A model generated the notes under the pieces. That model was not told the origin of the DNA. It searched no databases and worked only from the letters and a program-made list of their open reading frames with translations. A DNA stretch of 64,000 bases. It comes from Entophlyctis helioformis. Its lineage: Eukaryota > Chytridiomycota > Chytridiomycetes > Chytridiales > Chytriomycetaceae. The translations under genes and the position numbers were made by a program. The number at the start of each line of letters is the position of its first letter. Within the stretch, counting starts at the first letter, position 1. The stretch lies in NCBI GenBank assembly GCA_025526915.1, contig JAHLKH010000006.1, positions 124,001-188,000 of the forward strand, read 5' to 3'. Of this stretch, positions 46,348-56,729 are shown piece after piece.

Positions 46348-46392
46348 CTGTGCCGCTGCGACTCGAATACGAACAAAGAAACAAAGTGTATT

Positions 46393-48195
46393 TCACATTT
46401 CAGTCACATCATACACGAATGGCCGCTGGCCAAAGTTGATGTCAACGACCCAGGCACGGATGGCGCCGACGGCCGCATAGTAGACACGCGGGCCGCCCTG
46501 GAGCTGCACCAGGCCGCCGACACGCACGCCGTCGCGGGTGTAAAAGAGCGTTCCGGACTGCGCGTTGAATCCGACGCCGACAACCGATCCGGCTGCACCA
46601 AACGCCGCCGCAAACTCGACGCCAGCCTGGTGCGTGTTGTTGTACAGCCGGCCGTCGTCCGAATGGTGGCCGACCGACAGCGTGTCCCAGCCGATGTGGT
46701 GGAACGGCGAGTACGGCTTTGTGGCCAGGCCGATGGAGATGAACGCGTTGTAGGCCGTTGGCGCGGCTGTCATGTGGACCTCGTAGTACGAGTAGCCGGA
46801 CGGCGTGGTGTGCGTGTAGCCAAACGGAAGCGACGAGAGCACCGAGCGCGTGACGTCTGCGCCATTGTCCGGGAACACGACCGTCTCGCCACCGCCGGGA
46901 GCGGGGCTCACCGTGGGCGGCAGGTAAGGATCGGCCGACTTGCTTAGCACGTTGGGTTGCATGCACAGCGCGACGGCACCGTCGTTGCCGGCGTCCAAAG
47001 CGGCCATCTCCCACTCGCACGGCTGGGTCCGCAGTCGCGATGCAAGTGCACGCGAGACTTGGCCATCGCCCAGGACGAAGCGGAACGGCTTGCTGCCCAT
47101 GTTGACGAGCATACGCGCGGGTCCACCGGAGCTCACGGCCGCATGCCACGGCGCACGGTAGTCGAGCACGTCGGTGGTGATGCGGAACGGGGCATCGCCG
47201 ACCCACTCGCCGTTGAGCGTGAAGAACACGAGGCCGGCCTCGGCGCCGGCGTGGGCATACCCGCAGCCGACGGTGTCGCCCACGCGCCACGGCGGCGCAA
47301 ACTGGAACAGCTCGTGGCGCTGGCCAATGTCGATGTAGCCGTCGTTGCTGCGGTAGCCGACGGACGCGGCTGTGCAGCCGGGTGGGTGCTCGTGGTCGCG
47401 AATGTCGGCGGTGCCCACCAGACCGATGCGCATCGAGAGCGTTGCCGCGTCGCTGGGCTCGGCCAGGATCTCGACCTCAAAGTACACGCACTGGGCGGCT
47501 TCCAACGACGACGCGGATGATACAGATGAAGAGGCAGATGCAGATGCAGATGGCGATGACGATGAGGATGACGGCGGGTCGAGGAGAGCCAGCTGGTTGG
47601 ACAGCGGTGTGCGCGAAAAGAGACAGCGATCACCCGAGCGTCTGAGGCCTTGGTACTGGCGAAAGACGCCGCCGGGCACGGTCTGTGACGGCGAGTCGAC
47701 GATGGCGTCCCAGCGCATCTCTGTCCAGTCGATGCTGCCGGCCGACTTGGCGTTGGCGAGCGATGCCGATGAAGCGTAGGGCGAGTGCGTGCGCTGGTTG
47801 AATGTGAGATGCTGCCTGCCGCAGGGCAGCGTCGACACGATCAGCTCGGGTTCAAGCACGGCCTGCTTGTCGAGCAGTGCACGCGGCGGTGGCACGGTTG
47901 GTGGCAAGCCGTCTCGCTGCTGCTGCTGCAGTTGCTGCTGCAGTTGCTGCTGGATGAGCTGCAGCTGGGCAAGCTGGTGCTGGTGCAAGAGGGATTGCAG
48001 CGACGGCGAGTTGGCCAGCAGCTGCGGCACGGGGGCAAACGAGAACAGACGGTGGTGCCGCATGAGGATGCGGCGAAGGGCCGTGCACGACGACGCCCAG
48101 CGACGCAGCGAGACTGGGTCGAGGTGATCGGCGATGTCCATGACAAGCTCGACGGGCAGCGCGAGCACGGGCGGCAGGGCGTGAGCGAGGGACAT
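46393..48195 (-). CDS. F-box protein with two SPRY domains
   Basis: Intronless, 600 residues from MSLAHALPPVLALPVELVMD. Residues 10-45 form an F-box (LPVELVMDIADHLDPVSLRR then WASSCTALRRIL). A Gln-rich stretch lies near 70-85. SPRY 1 (about 245-360): CVYFEVEILAEPSD, RIGLVGTADIRD, GYIDIGQRHELFQF, DTVGCGYAHAGAEAGLVFFT, LNGEWVGDAPF. SPRY 2 (about 460-595): YSYYEVHMTAAPTAYNAFIS, IGWDTLSVGHHSDDGRLYNN, VVGVGFNAQSGTLFYTRDG, VDINFGQRPFVYD. By analogy with FBXO45-type proteins the F-box would recruit SCF and SPRY would choose substrates; that is inference. It is a paralogue of 56730-58270. Codons upstream of 48195 translate a minisatellite and are not included. Confidence 0.85.
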   Translation of the reverse strand: MSLAHALPPVLALPVELVMDIADHLDPVSLRRWASSCTALRRILMRHHRLFSFAPVPQLLANSPSLQSLLHQHQLAQLQLIQQQLQQQLQQQQRDGLPPTVPPPRALLDKQAVLEPELIVSTLPCGRQHLTFNQRTHSPYASSASLANAKSAGSIDWTEMRWDAIVDSPSQTVPGGVFRQYQGLRRSGDRCLFSRTPLSNQLALLDPPSSSSSSPSASASASSSVSSASSLEAAQCVYFEVEILAEPSDAATLSMRIGLVGTADIRDHEHPPGCTAASVGYRSNDGYIDIGQRHELFQFAPPWRVGDTVGCGYAHAGAEAGLVFFTLNGEWVGDAPFRITTDVLDYRAPWHAAVSSGGPARMLVNMGSKPFRFVLGDGQVSRALASRLRTQPCEWEMAALDAGNDGAVALCMQPNVLSKSADPYLPPTVSPAPGGGETVVFPDNGADVTRSVLSSLPFGYTHTTPSGYSYYEVHMTAAPTAYNAFISIGLATKPYSPFHHIGWDTLSVGHHSDDGRLYNNTHQAGVEFAAAFGAAGSVVGVGFNAQSGTLFYTRDGVRVGGLVQLQGGPRVYYAAVGAIRAWVVDINFGQRPFVYDVTEM

Positions 48196-48204
48196 GGTGA
48201 GGGG

Positions 48205-48292
48205 AATGTACAAGGGGATGTGCAAGGGGATGTACAAGGGGATGTGCAAGGGGATGTGTAAGGGGATGTGCAAGGGGATGTGTAAGGGGAAC
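48205..48292. repeat. 12-bp minisatellite (CAAGGGGATGTG)n
   Basis: Seven copies alternating GTGCAA, GTACAA and GTGTAA, ending just before the F-box start. In one frame it would encode LHIPLYIP repeats. Confidence 0.9.
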
Positions 48293-48692
48293 GTTGGATG
48301 TGCTCTGCACGCCAAGAGCCTGCACGGCTGAAACGGGTTTCACGATCAGCGTGTCGGCAGGGCTGCTGAAACAGGCGGTTTCCGCTCCAAGCCACGCTCG
48401 GGCGGAGTCGGGTGGTGCGGAGTTGAAGGCGGCGTGTCTGCGATCGTGCATGGATCAGTGCGGCCGGCGGGCGGGGGCAGGCCGCACGATGTGGCCCGGG
48501 GCAGCTGTGATGTCTGGTTGGGCGTTGGGCTTTGGGCTTTGGCCATTGAGCATTGAGCATTGACAGGGCGGGGCGGCCATATGCGGCCATGCTTATCGGG
48601 TGTGCATCCACGGGGTGTCTATCCAATAGGTGCTCATCAGATGCCCATCAGATGCCCATCAGGTGCCCATCAGGTGCTCGTCGGCACAAGGT

Positions 48693-48741
48693 GTCGGGCA
48701 CGGCAGGCACGGCAGGCACGGCAGGCACGGCAGGCACAGCA
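48693..48741. repeat. 10-bp minisatellite (GGCACGGCAG)n
   Basis: Nearly five tandem copies. Confidence 0.85.
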
Positions 48742-49117
48742 GCTGACCAGATGGCGGCACGATGGCCGCTGGTGGCCGTGGGTGGGTCGTCTGACTGAAT
48801 GGCCCGAATGGCCCGAATGGCCCGACTGCCCCGACTGGTGTTGATCCTGCACAGATCGCGGGCCGATGCCGTTCCCCCCAGCCTGTTCCCTCTGCCTGTT
48901 CCCCAACCTGTTCCCTCTCAGCCCGCACGCCCCCGCACGCCGCCCCGCTCGCCGCCCCGCTCGCGCCGTCTGCCATTATCTCCAATTCGATTCCTCCGAT
49001 GGCCCACGATGGCCCATGATGGCTGCCAGATGGCCCACGATAGATGGCCCATGATGGATGCACGCCAGCCACCAACAACAACAACAACAACAAGCAAGCA
49101 AGCAACGCGGCGCAGAG

Positions 49118-49124
49118 TATAAAA
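49118..49124 (+). promoter_or_regulatory. TATA box (TATAAAA)
   Basis: Perfect TATAAAAG context 250 bp before the ATP-citrate lyase ATG, implying a 5' UTR of about 220 nt; CT- and CA-rich leader sequence follows. Confidence 0.7.
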
Positions 49125-49367
49125 GGGGATGATTGTTTTGCACTCTGCCCGCCCGCCACCAACACCCAACCGCCGCTGTCCTTGGGCTCTCCATCGATCC
49201 CATCCCATCACACCCAATCCGCAATCCGCAATCCGCAATCCACACGCTCTCGTGCCTGCCACCGCCTCACCTTCCGGCCAAGCTTAAACCACCGCTCTCT
49301 CTCTCTGCGTCTGTCTGTCTCTGTCCACCCACACTCCCCACACTCCCACACACACACACGAACCACC

Positions 49368-49552
49368 ATGTCTGCCAAGCCCATCCGCGAGTTTGACGGC
49401 AAGCACCTGCTGTCGTACTGGCTGCCCAAGGTCGCCTCGCCGCTGTCGTCTGCCGCAGGCGCATCCGACGCCGCGTGCCCGTCCAACCCGGCCAAGATGG
49501 CCTCGCTCGTGTTTGACATTAGCCCGCTGACTGCCCTCGACGCTGCTGCTGC

Positions 49553-49588
<36 letters not shown>

Positions 49589-52500
49589 TGCCTCGGCCGT
49601 CTCACCGTCGTCGTCGCCGTCGTCCAGCGCCAAGAACGCCAAGAACGGCAAGGACGCCAAGGAGAGCAAGGCGGCCAAGGCGGCCAAGACCCGGTTCGCC
49701 GAGCACGTCAAGCAGGTGTTTGCCGAGGCCGAGGCGGCGCACCCGTGGCTGCTGAGCACCAAGCTCGTGTGCAAGCCCGACCAGCTCGTCAAGCGCCGCG
49801 GCAAGAACGGCCTGCTGGGCATCAACCTCGACTGGGCCGCGGCCAAGGCGTGGATTGCCGCCAAGGCCGGCACCAAGATCAAGGTGTGTCTCTCGCTGTG
49901 CCTCTCGCTGAGTGTCTCATGCATGGCTGTGTGCATTGCGTTATGCATAGCAGTGTGCATAGCAGTGTGCATAGCAGTGTGCATTCCATCCCATCCCATT
50001 CCATTGTCTCTTGCTGTGTGTATCTGCCACTCGCCCGCTCGCTCGCCCGCTCTGCCACGCATGCCGCATTCATGTGCAAGCGGCATGTTCGGTGCTCTCC
50101 TGTGCTGTGCGCTGCTCAACGCGTGGCGGACAGCGGGCGGACAGCGGACAGCGGACAGCGGGGATCTGGCGTGTCACACACGTGCGGCCATTTGGTTTGC
50201 CCGCTCGGAGCTGTGGTTGCTCCGTGTCGCGCTGCCTGCCACTCTGCCACTCTGGGCAGCCACTCTGTGCTGCCACTCTGTGACTCTCTGTGGATGGATG
50301 GATGGATCGGATCTGTCCCCGGATCTGTCCCCGGATAACCACTCGGATAAGCATCCACTGACACTCTCTCCCATCGACACAATGCCCAGATCGACCGCAG
50401 CTCTGGCTTCCTGCACACGTTCATCGTCGAGCCCTTCTGCCCGCACCCGGCAGACACAGAGTACTACGTGTGCATCCAGTCTGAGCGCCAGGGCGACATC
50501 ATCTTCTTCACCCACGAGGGCGGCGTCGATGTCGGCGACGTGGACGCAAAGGCCCACCGGCTGACCGTCGAGATCAACAAGCCCTTCCCCTCGGCTGCCC
50601 GCATCGCCTCGTCGCTCCTCTCGGGTACGTCGTGTGTCGCGTGTCGTATCATCTGTCCCCTTGCTTCCTCTTGGTGTGATCATCAACAGCTCAACTCACT
50701 CTGCTCTCACTCCCCCTCCACTCCACTATTCGACCCCACATCAGGCATCTCCGCTGAAAAGCACGACACGCTCGTCATCTTCATCGCGCGGCTGTACGCC
50801 GTCTACACCGAGCTCCAGTTCACCTACCTCGAGATCAACCCCCTCGTCGTCCTCACCCCCGCTGGCTCCTCCTCCGCCCAGGTCTTCTACCTCGATCTCG
50901 CTGCAAAGCTCGACCAGACCGCAGAGTTTGAGTGCGGCAAGAAGTGGTCAGAGGCACGCAAGACCGCCTACCCTGCAAACGACAGCGTGCCCGCCTGGGG
51001 CCCGTCCATGACGTTCCCTGCTCCCTTTGGCCGCGAGATGACCAAGGAAGAGGCGTACATTGCCGACCTGGATGCCAAGACGGGTGCCTCGCTCAAGCTC
51101 ACCGTCCTCAACGCGTCCGGCCGCATCTGGACCATGGTCGCCGGTGGCGGTGCCTCGGTCGTCTACTCGGACGCCATCGCTGCCCACGGCTTTGCCCACG
51201 AGCTCGCCAACTACGGCGAGTACTCGGGTGCTCCCTCGGAGAGCCAGACGTACGAGTACGCCAAGACCATCCTCGATCTCATGACCCGCGGCACGCCTCA
51301 CCCCGAGGGCAAGTTCCTCTTCATTGGCGGTGGCATTGCCAACTTCACCAACGTCGCCTCGACGTTCAAGGGCATCATCCGCGCGCTCAAGGAGTTCCAG
51401 CAGCGTCTGCAGGCCCACAACGTCAAGATCTATGCCCGTCGCGCCGGCCCCAACTTCCAGGAGGGTCTGCGTCTCATGCGCAACCTTGGCGAGACCCTTG
51501 GTGTCGAGATCAACGTTTTTGGCCCCGAGATGCACGTCACGGGCATCGTCCCGCTGGCTCTCAAGGGCGACACGCGCGGCATCACCGAGTCGGTCACGGC
51601 CGTCACCGAGTCGTCTGGCAATGCGCTCATGGACCTTGCCCAGCCCCCCACCGCCACGTCGCCTGTCAAGAGCGTCGTCGCCAACAACGGCAGCATCAAG
51701 TCGCCCGCCTCGGTCGACCCCATGATCCGCTTCCCGTCGCCCGTCGCTGGCCACCCGCTCGCGTCGGCCGAGGTTCCCTTCACGGCCACGTCGCGCGCAT
51801 TCATCTACGGCATGCAGCCCCGCGCCGTGCAGGGCATGCTCGACTTTGACTTTATGTGCAAGCGCGAGACGCCGTCGGTTGCCTGCATGATCTATCCCTT
51901 TGGCGGCCACCACGTGCAAAAGTTCTACTGGGGCACCAAGGAGACGCTCCTGCCCGTGTACACCACCGTCGAGGAGGCCACCCAGCGTTTCCCCGACGTG
52001 TCCATTGTCGTCAACTTTGCCTCGTGCCGCTCCGTCTACGAGAGCACCCGCGAGCTCATGCAGCACTCGCAGATCAAGACCATTGCCATCATTGCCGAGG
52101 GTGTGCCCGAGAAGCGCGCTCGCGAGATCCTGTGGGAGGCCAAGGCCAAAGACGTGCTCATCATCGGCCCTGCGACCGTCGGCGGCATCAAGCCCGGCTG
52201 CTTCAAGATCGGCAACACGGGCGGCATGATGGACAACATTGTGTCGTCCAAGCTCTACCGCCAAGGCTCGGTCGCCTACGTGTCCAAGTCGGGCGGCATG
52301 TCCAACGAGCTCAACAACATTGTCTCGCGCGCCACGGACGGTGTCTACGAGGGCGTTGCCATTGGCGGTGATCGCTACCCCGGCTCGACCTTTATTGACC
52401 ACATGTTGCGCTTCCAGGCCGACCCTGGCGCAAAGATCCTCCTGCTGCTCGGCGAGGTTGGCGGTGTCGAGGAGTACGCCATCGCCGAGGCGGTCAAGGA

Positions 52501-53707
52501 CGGCCGCATCACCAAGCCCGTCGTCGCTTGGTGCATTGGCACGTGTGCCAAGATGTTCACCACGGACGTGCAGTTTGGCCACGCCGGCTCATTTGCCAAC
52601 TCGGATGCCGAGACTGCCGAGGCCAAGAACCGCACGCTCCGCGCTGCCGGCGTGATGGTGCCCGAGACGTTTGAGGACCTGCCGCAGGTGCTCGCCAAGG
52701 TGTACACGGACCTCCTCGTCAAGGGCGCTGTGCAGCCGTTCCGCGAGCCGCCCGCACCCAAGATCCCCATCGACTACTCGTGGGCCCAGGAGCTCGGCCT
52801 CATCCGCAAGCCCGCGTCGTTCATCTCGACCATCTGTGACGACCGTGGCCAGGAGCTGCTGTACGCCGGCATGGCCATCTCGGAGGTGTTCAAGGAGGAG
52901 ATTGGCATTGGAGGCGTGCTGTCGCTCCTCTGGTTCAAGCGCCGCCTGCCCAACTACGCCGGCCGCTTCATTGAGATGGTGCTCATGCTCACTGCCGACC
53001 ACGGGCCGGCCGTGTCGGGTGCACACAACACGATTGTGACTGCGCGTGCGGGCAAGGACCTCATTTCTTCGCTCGTGTCGGGTCTGCTCACGATCGGCGA
53101 CCGTTTCGGCGGCGCTCTCGACGGTGCCGCGCAGGTGTTCTCGGAGGCCTATGACCAGGGCCTGACGCCGCAGGAGTTTGTCGACTCGATGCGCAAGAAG
53201 CACCAGCTCATTCTTGGCATTGGCCACAAGATCAAGTCGCGCACCAACCCCGACCTGCGCGTGTCGATTGTCAAGGAGTTTGCGCTCAACAACTTCCCCA
53301 ACAGCGACATTCTCAAGTACGCGCTCGAGGTGGAGAAGATCACGACGTCCAAGAAGGACAATCTCATTCTCAACGTGGACGGCGTCGTTGGTGTTGCGTT
53401 TGTGGACCTCCTCCGCGGCTGTGGTGCGTTCACGGTGGACGAGGCGGAAGAGTACACCAAGATTGGCACGCTCAACGGCCTCTTTGTTCTTGGACGGTCG
53501 ATTGGCTTTATTGGCCACTACCTGGACCAGAAGCGTCTCAAGCAGGGCCTGTACCGCCACCCGTGGGACGACATTTCGTACATGACGCCCGAGCAGGAGG
53601 CGATGATGCTTGGCGCCTCGTCTGGATCGGGCGTGATGGGATCGCGCGGCCGCACGCTTGCCGAGGGCCGCGTGGTTGTCGAGCGCGGCGTGGAGAGCAA
53701 CGCGTAA
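49368..53707 (+). CDS. ACLY: ATP-citrate lyase, single-chain (fused) form
   Basis: Exons 49368-49883, 50390-50624 and 50745-53707; 1,237 residues. The 120-nt second intron is open and in frame but is removed by its GTACGT...TCAG ends, which restores [14 protein letters not shown]. The N-terminal ATP-grasp half starts [13 protein letters not shown] and has [12 protein letters not shown] and [13 protein letters not shown]. The CoA-ligase part carries [16 protein letters not shown] and the phospho-His motif [10 protein letters not shown] (His863). The citrate-synthase-like C-terminus has [15 protein letters not shown] and [13 protein letters not shown]. It makes cytosolic acetyl-CoA and oxaloacetate from citrate. 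The fused form is shared with animals and many basidiomycetes; ascomycetes use two genes. An insert of about 60 residues near residue 60-115 (Ser run from TCG repeats, then Lys/Ala-rich) lies within the ATP-grasp part and is unusual. Confidence 0.97.
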
Positions 53708-53944
53708 CGCGGCCGCGCGTCTTTCTTGTTCCTTCTTTTTGTTTCTGATTCCTCTGTCTGTGCTGTTCATTGTGGCGATGCTTGGGGGTCTGGGGCAGGC
53801 AGCAGCGGCAGCATGCACGCCGAGATGCGCCGCACGGCGTCTGCCCATCGATCCAGCATCATCCATCCGTCCAACAAGCCAGCAGTCATTCCACACAATC
53901 CAATCAATACAAGCCACATGCACAAATGAGTTAGTCTGACGCAC

Positions 53945-54938
53945 TCATAGACGCGCACAGTCAGACAGACGCGCACCTGCAACCAGAGCGGGAGTGGCCG
54001 CGTCGCCCCAGTCGGTGCACCACTGCGTGGCATGGCACGTCTGCGGGTGAGTCTCTGCCTCTGCCTCTGCCACGACAACCACAACCACAACCACAACCAC
54101 AGCCACAACCACAACCACGCAAGGTCACCTCGACAAACGAGCCCGGCGGGTCCAGGCCCACCGCGTCCACGGCCACCCACACGGCCGCCAGCGCCAGCAC
54201 CAGGCCCGCATCTGCCCCTCGCTGAACGCGTCTCTGCCCGCCGTTCGCCAGCCCTCGCGCCATCTGCGCGTCGACCAGCAGCACGTCGCCCACCAGAACC
54301 ACCGCCACCTGGGCCACCTGAGCCATCTGGCTCAGTGCACCAGGCGGCTCATACGCGGCCTCGGCCTCGGCCTGTGCACCGGCCATCGCACGCAGCACGC
54401 GCGCCAGGTGCGCATACGGCAGCCGCACGGCCACGTCGTAGCCCAGCGCGCGCAGCACGACATGCTCGGCCCGCACCAGGCTTGTCTTGAGCGACCAGAA
54501 GCGGTCGTCGCTCAGCGCGAGCGTCGCGGCGGCATGGCGACTGTCCTTGTGGCTGTCCTTGTGGCTGTCCTTGTCGTTGCTGTCGTTGCCGCCGAACACT
54601 GGTCGTGGCAGGCACAGGTGGGCGGCGTTGAGAATGTCGCGCAGCTTGCGCGGCGTCTCGGTGTGCTTGCAGGCAATGTGCAGGCAGGTGGCCGCCAGCA
54701 TGTGGGCGTCGATGGCCGCGAGGTGCGGGTCGCTGGCGGCGGCGTCATCGAGGCGGTGCAAGTACACGGCGGCCGTGGCCAGCGCAGGCGGCGGGCTGTC
54801 GGGCAGGCAGGCAGCCAGGTGTTAGCCGTGGCGTGTGTGTATGCGTGTGCGTGTATGTCTACAGGTGCGTGCGTACGCTTGCAGGACGTCGCTCGTGGCG
54901 GCGAGGAACCGCATGGCGGCACTTGCGGTTTGCGGCAT
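53945..54938 (-). CDS. cyclin-Q (CCNQ/FAM58)-like cyclin
   Basis: Exons 54938-54877, 54795-54129 and 54022-53945 make 268 residues with consistent phases. After MPQTASAAMRFLAATSDVLQ, the cyclin box reads PALATAAVYLHRL, DPHLAAIDAHMLAATCLHIA, CKHTETPRKLRDILNAAH, then after a His/Asp/Lys-rich insert DRFWSLKTSLVRAEHVVLRA and LGYDVAVRLPYAHLARVL. The DSRFW.L..S(I/L)V...E motif with a proline-less ACK-type helix matches CCNQ, partner of CDK10, better than cyclins C, H, K, L or T. The second box (LANGGQRRVQRG; LVLALAAVWVAVDAVGLDPP) and WCTDWGD follow. The insert has three SHKDSHKD copies. It is divergent from the TMEM135-like gene; starts are 22 bp apart. Confidence 0.72.
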
Positions 54939-54960
54939 CTTCAGATTCGGAAACCTGGCG

Positions 54961-56672
54961 ATGACAGACGCCGATGCAGACGCACGCACACACACAGACG
55001 CAGGCACAGATGCAGACACAGATGCAGACACAGACCGCCCGCTGGTCCGCATCGCCAAGACCGCCGCCCGCGCCTACACCACCGCCTACGGCATCGTGCT
55101 GCTGCCGCGGCTGCTCGGCCTGCTCATCGCACACGTGCGCTCCAAGTCGCCGTCCAAGCGGCTGTCGGCGCTGTGGCCCACGCTCGCCCGCCTCATGCGC
55201 CGCGGCCTGCTCGCCCGCACGCCGTGGGCCTTTCTGGCGCTCTTTGGCGGCTTTGCGGCCCTCGACGACCTGCTGCCCCGCCTGGCCCTGCGCTGGTCGT
55301 CGTCGGCGCTGTCGGCGTCCAGATCCATCGAGCACGTCTCTGGCAACACCCGCCTGCTCCAGCAGCAGCAGCAGCAGCTCCAGCCGCCAGCGCACCTTGC
55401 CCGCCAGCAGTCGTTCCCAGACCTCCAGCCATCCCTCCGCCGCCGCCTGACCATGGCCGCCGCCGTCCTGTCCAGCACGGCCGCATTCGCGCTCATCCAC
55501 CCGTCCTCGCGTCTCGACTTTGCCCTCTTTGTGCTCGTGCGCACCGTCGACTCGGTGTGCACCTCGCACTACGCCCGCATCGTGGCGCTCAAGCCGTCGT
55601 GGCTGCCGGCCTGGCTGCTCGACCACGGCGGCGCCATCGCCTTCCAGCTGTCGTGCTGGGAGATTATGTACTCGTGGTTCTATCATCCGACCGCCCTCCC
55701 CTCGTGAGTCGCCCCCACGCTGTCCCTCGTGTCCGCCTCCTTGCAATACCTTGCGTGTGGGCTGACTCGTCCAACTGCCTGGCGCGCGTGGGTGCATGCT
55801 GATGGTCACAACGCTGATGGTGACGGTAACGGCGGCCAGGTCGTACACGAAATGGATCACGCGTATGGGCGGCATGGACACTCGGCTGATCCAGATGCTT
55901 CGTGACGTCAAGTCCGGCCGTGTGGTGTACGGCCGCGATCTCGGGCACCAGGACTACCTGCGCGACTATGCCGCCGAGCTGGGGCTTCCGCGCGCCATGG
56001 GCGACCCCGTGCATGGCCCCATACCGTGTCTGATTGCCCATGGCGGCATCCATGGCTGTGTCAACCACACCGTGTTTGTTTGGCGCAACGGCTTTTTTGA
56101 CGCTCTCAAGGTACGCCTCATACGCACCTGCTGCACATGTGTATCTGCTGACACGCGGCGCGGTCGCTTATGGTGTTGTGCAGCTGTATCTCCCGGTGCA
56201 TATCCTGCCCGCGCTCGTGTTTGGTATACGCAAGATATCGACACCGGCCGATCTCGCGCTCATGCTCGGGCGGTCAGCGGTCGGCGCGCTCCGCTCGTCC
56301 ACGTTCCTTGCTTCGTTCATTGGCATCATCTGGGCCACCATCTGCGCCGGTCGCCAGTTCTATAACCGTGGCGACCGCCCCATCGGCCAGAATCTCGGCT
56401 CGTTCCTGTGCGGCTTCTCCATCTTCCTCGAGCGGCCCAGCCGTCGGCGCGAGATGGCTCTGTACACGGTGCCGAAAGCCATTGAAGCGCTCGTGACGCG
56501 GTGCGTGCCTGCACGTTGGAGTGCTGGTGGCGTGCACAGTGGCCGCGTCCGCTACACTGTGGAGTCTGCCGTGTTTTCGGCGTGCATGTGCTACCTGCTG
56601 GCGACATTCAAGCACCACCCGCGGGACGTGCGGCCAGCCCTCCGGTCCCTTCTCGCCTTTTTTGTCGTGTGA
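54961..56672 (+). CDS. TMEM135-family multi-pass membrane protein
   Basis: Exons 54961-55703, 55840-56110 and 56184-56672; 500 residues. An in-frame ATG at 54913 would add 16 but overlaps CCNQ's first exon. After an Asp/Thr/Ala repeat come apolar stretches (GIVLLPRLLGLLIAHV; WAFLALFGGFAALDDLL), the CWEIMYSWFYHP motif, C.IAHGGIHGC spacing before HTVFVWRNGFFDALKLYLPV, and the membrane core FLASFIGIIWATICAGRQFY, QNLGSFLCGFSIFLERPSRR, MALYTVPKAIEALVTRC, AVFSACMCYLLATFKHH. This order matches human TMEM135 (Tim17-related family), linked to peroxisomes, mitochondria and lipid handling. The role in fungi is not settled. Confidence 0.8.
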
Positions 56673-56729
56673 GCCACACACGGCACCCAATAGACTGTCC
56701 CACCCAACACGGCCTTTTATTGTTTACGT

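Larger units (their letters stand above)
48196..49117. other. intergenic, minisatellite-rich promoter region
   Basis: Between the divergent F-box and ATP-citrate lyase genes. Holds minisatellites at 48205-48292 and 48693-48741, a CATCAGATGCC/CATCAGGTGCC run (48635-48675), GAATGGCCC repeats (48799-48830) and TGGCCCA(C/T)GATGG repeats (49001-49055). No gene seen. Confidence 0.55.

Noticed and set aside
48205..48292. N-terminal extension of the F-box protein (LHIPLYIP repeats)
   Set aside because: It is the translation of a 12-bp minisatellite upstream of a good ATG; the paralogue starts directly at the F-box.
50625..50744. 40-residue insert in ATP-citrate lyase
   Set aside because: Open and in frame, but it has GTACGT...TCAG ends and breaks a conserved block; read as an intron.
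50948..52582. 544-codon open frame on the minus strand
   Set aside because: Exactly antisense to ATP-citrate lyase; caused by GC-rich third codon positions. Its translation has no domain features.
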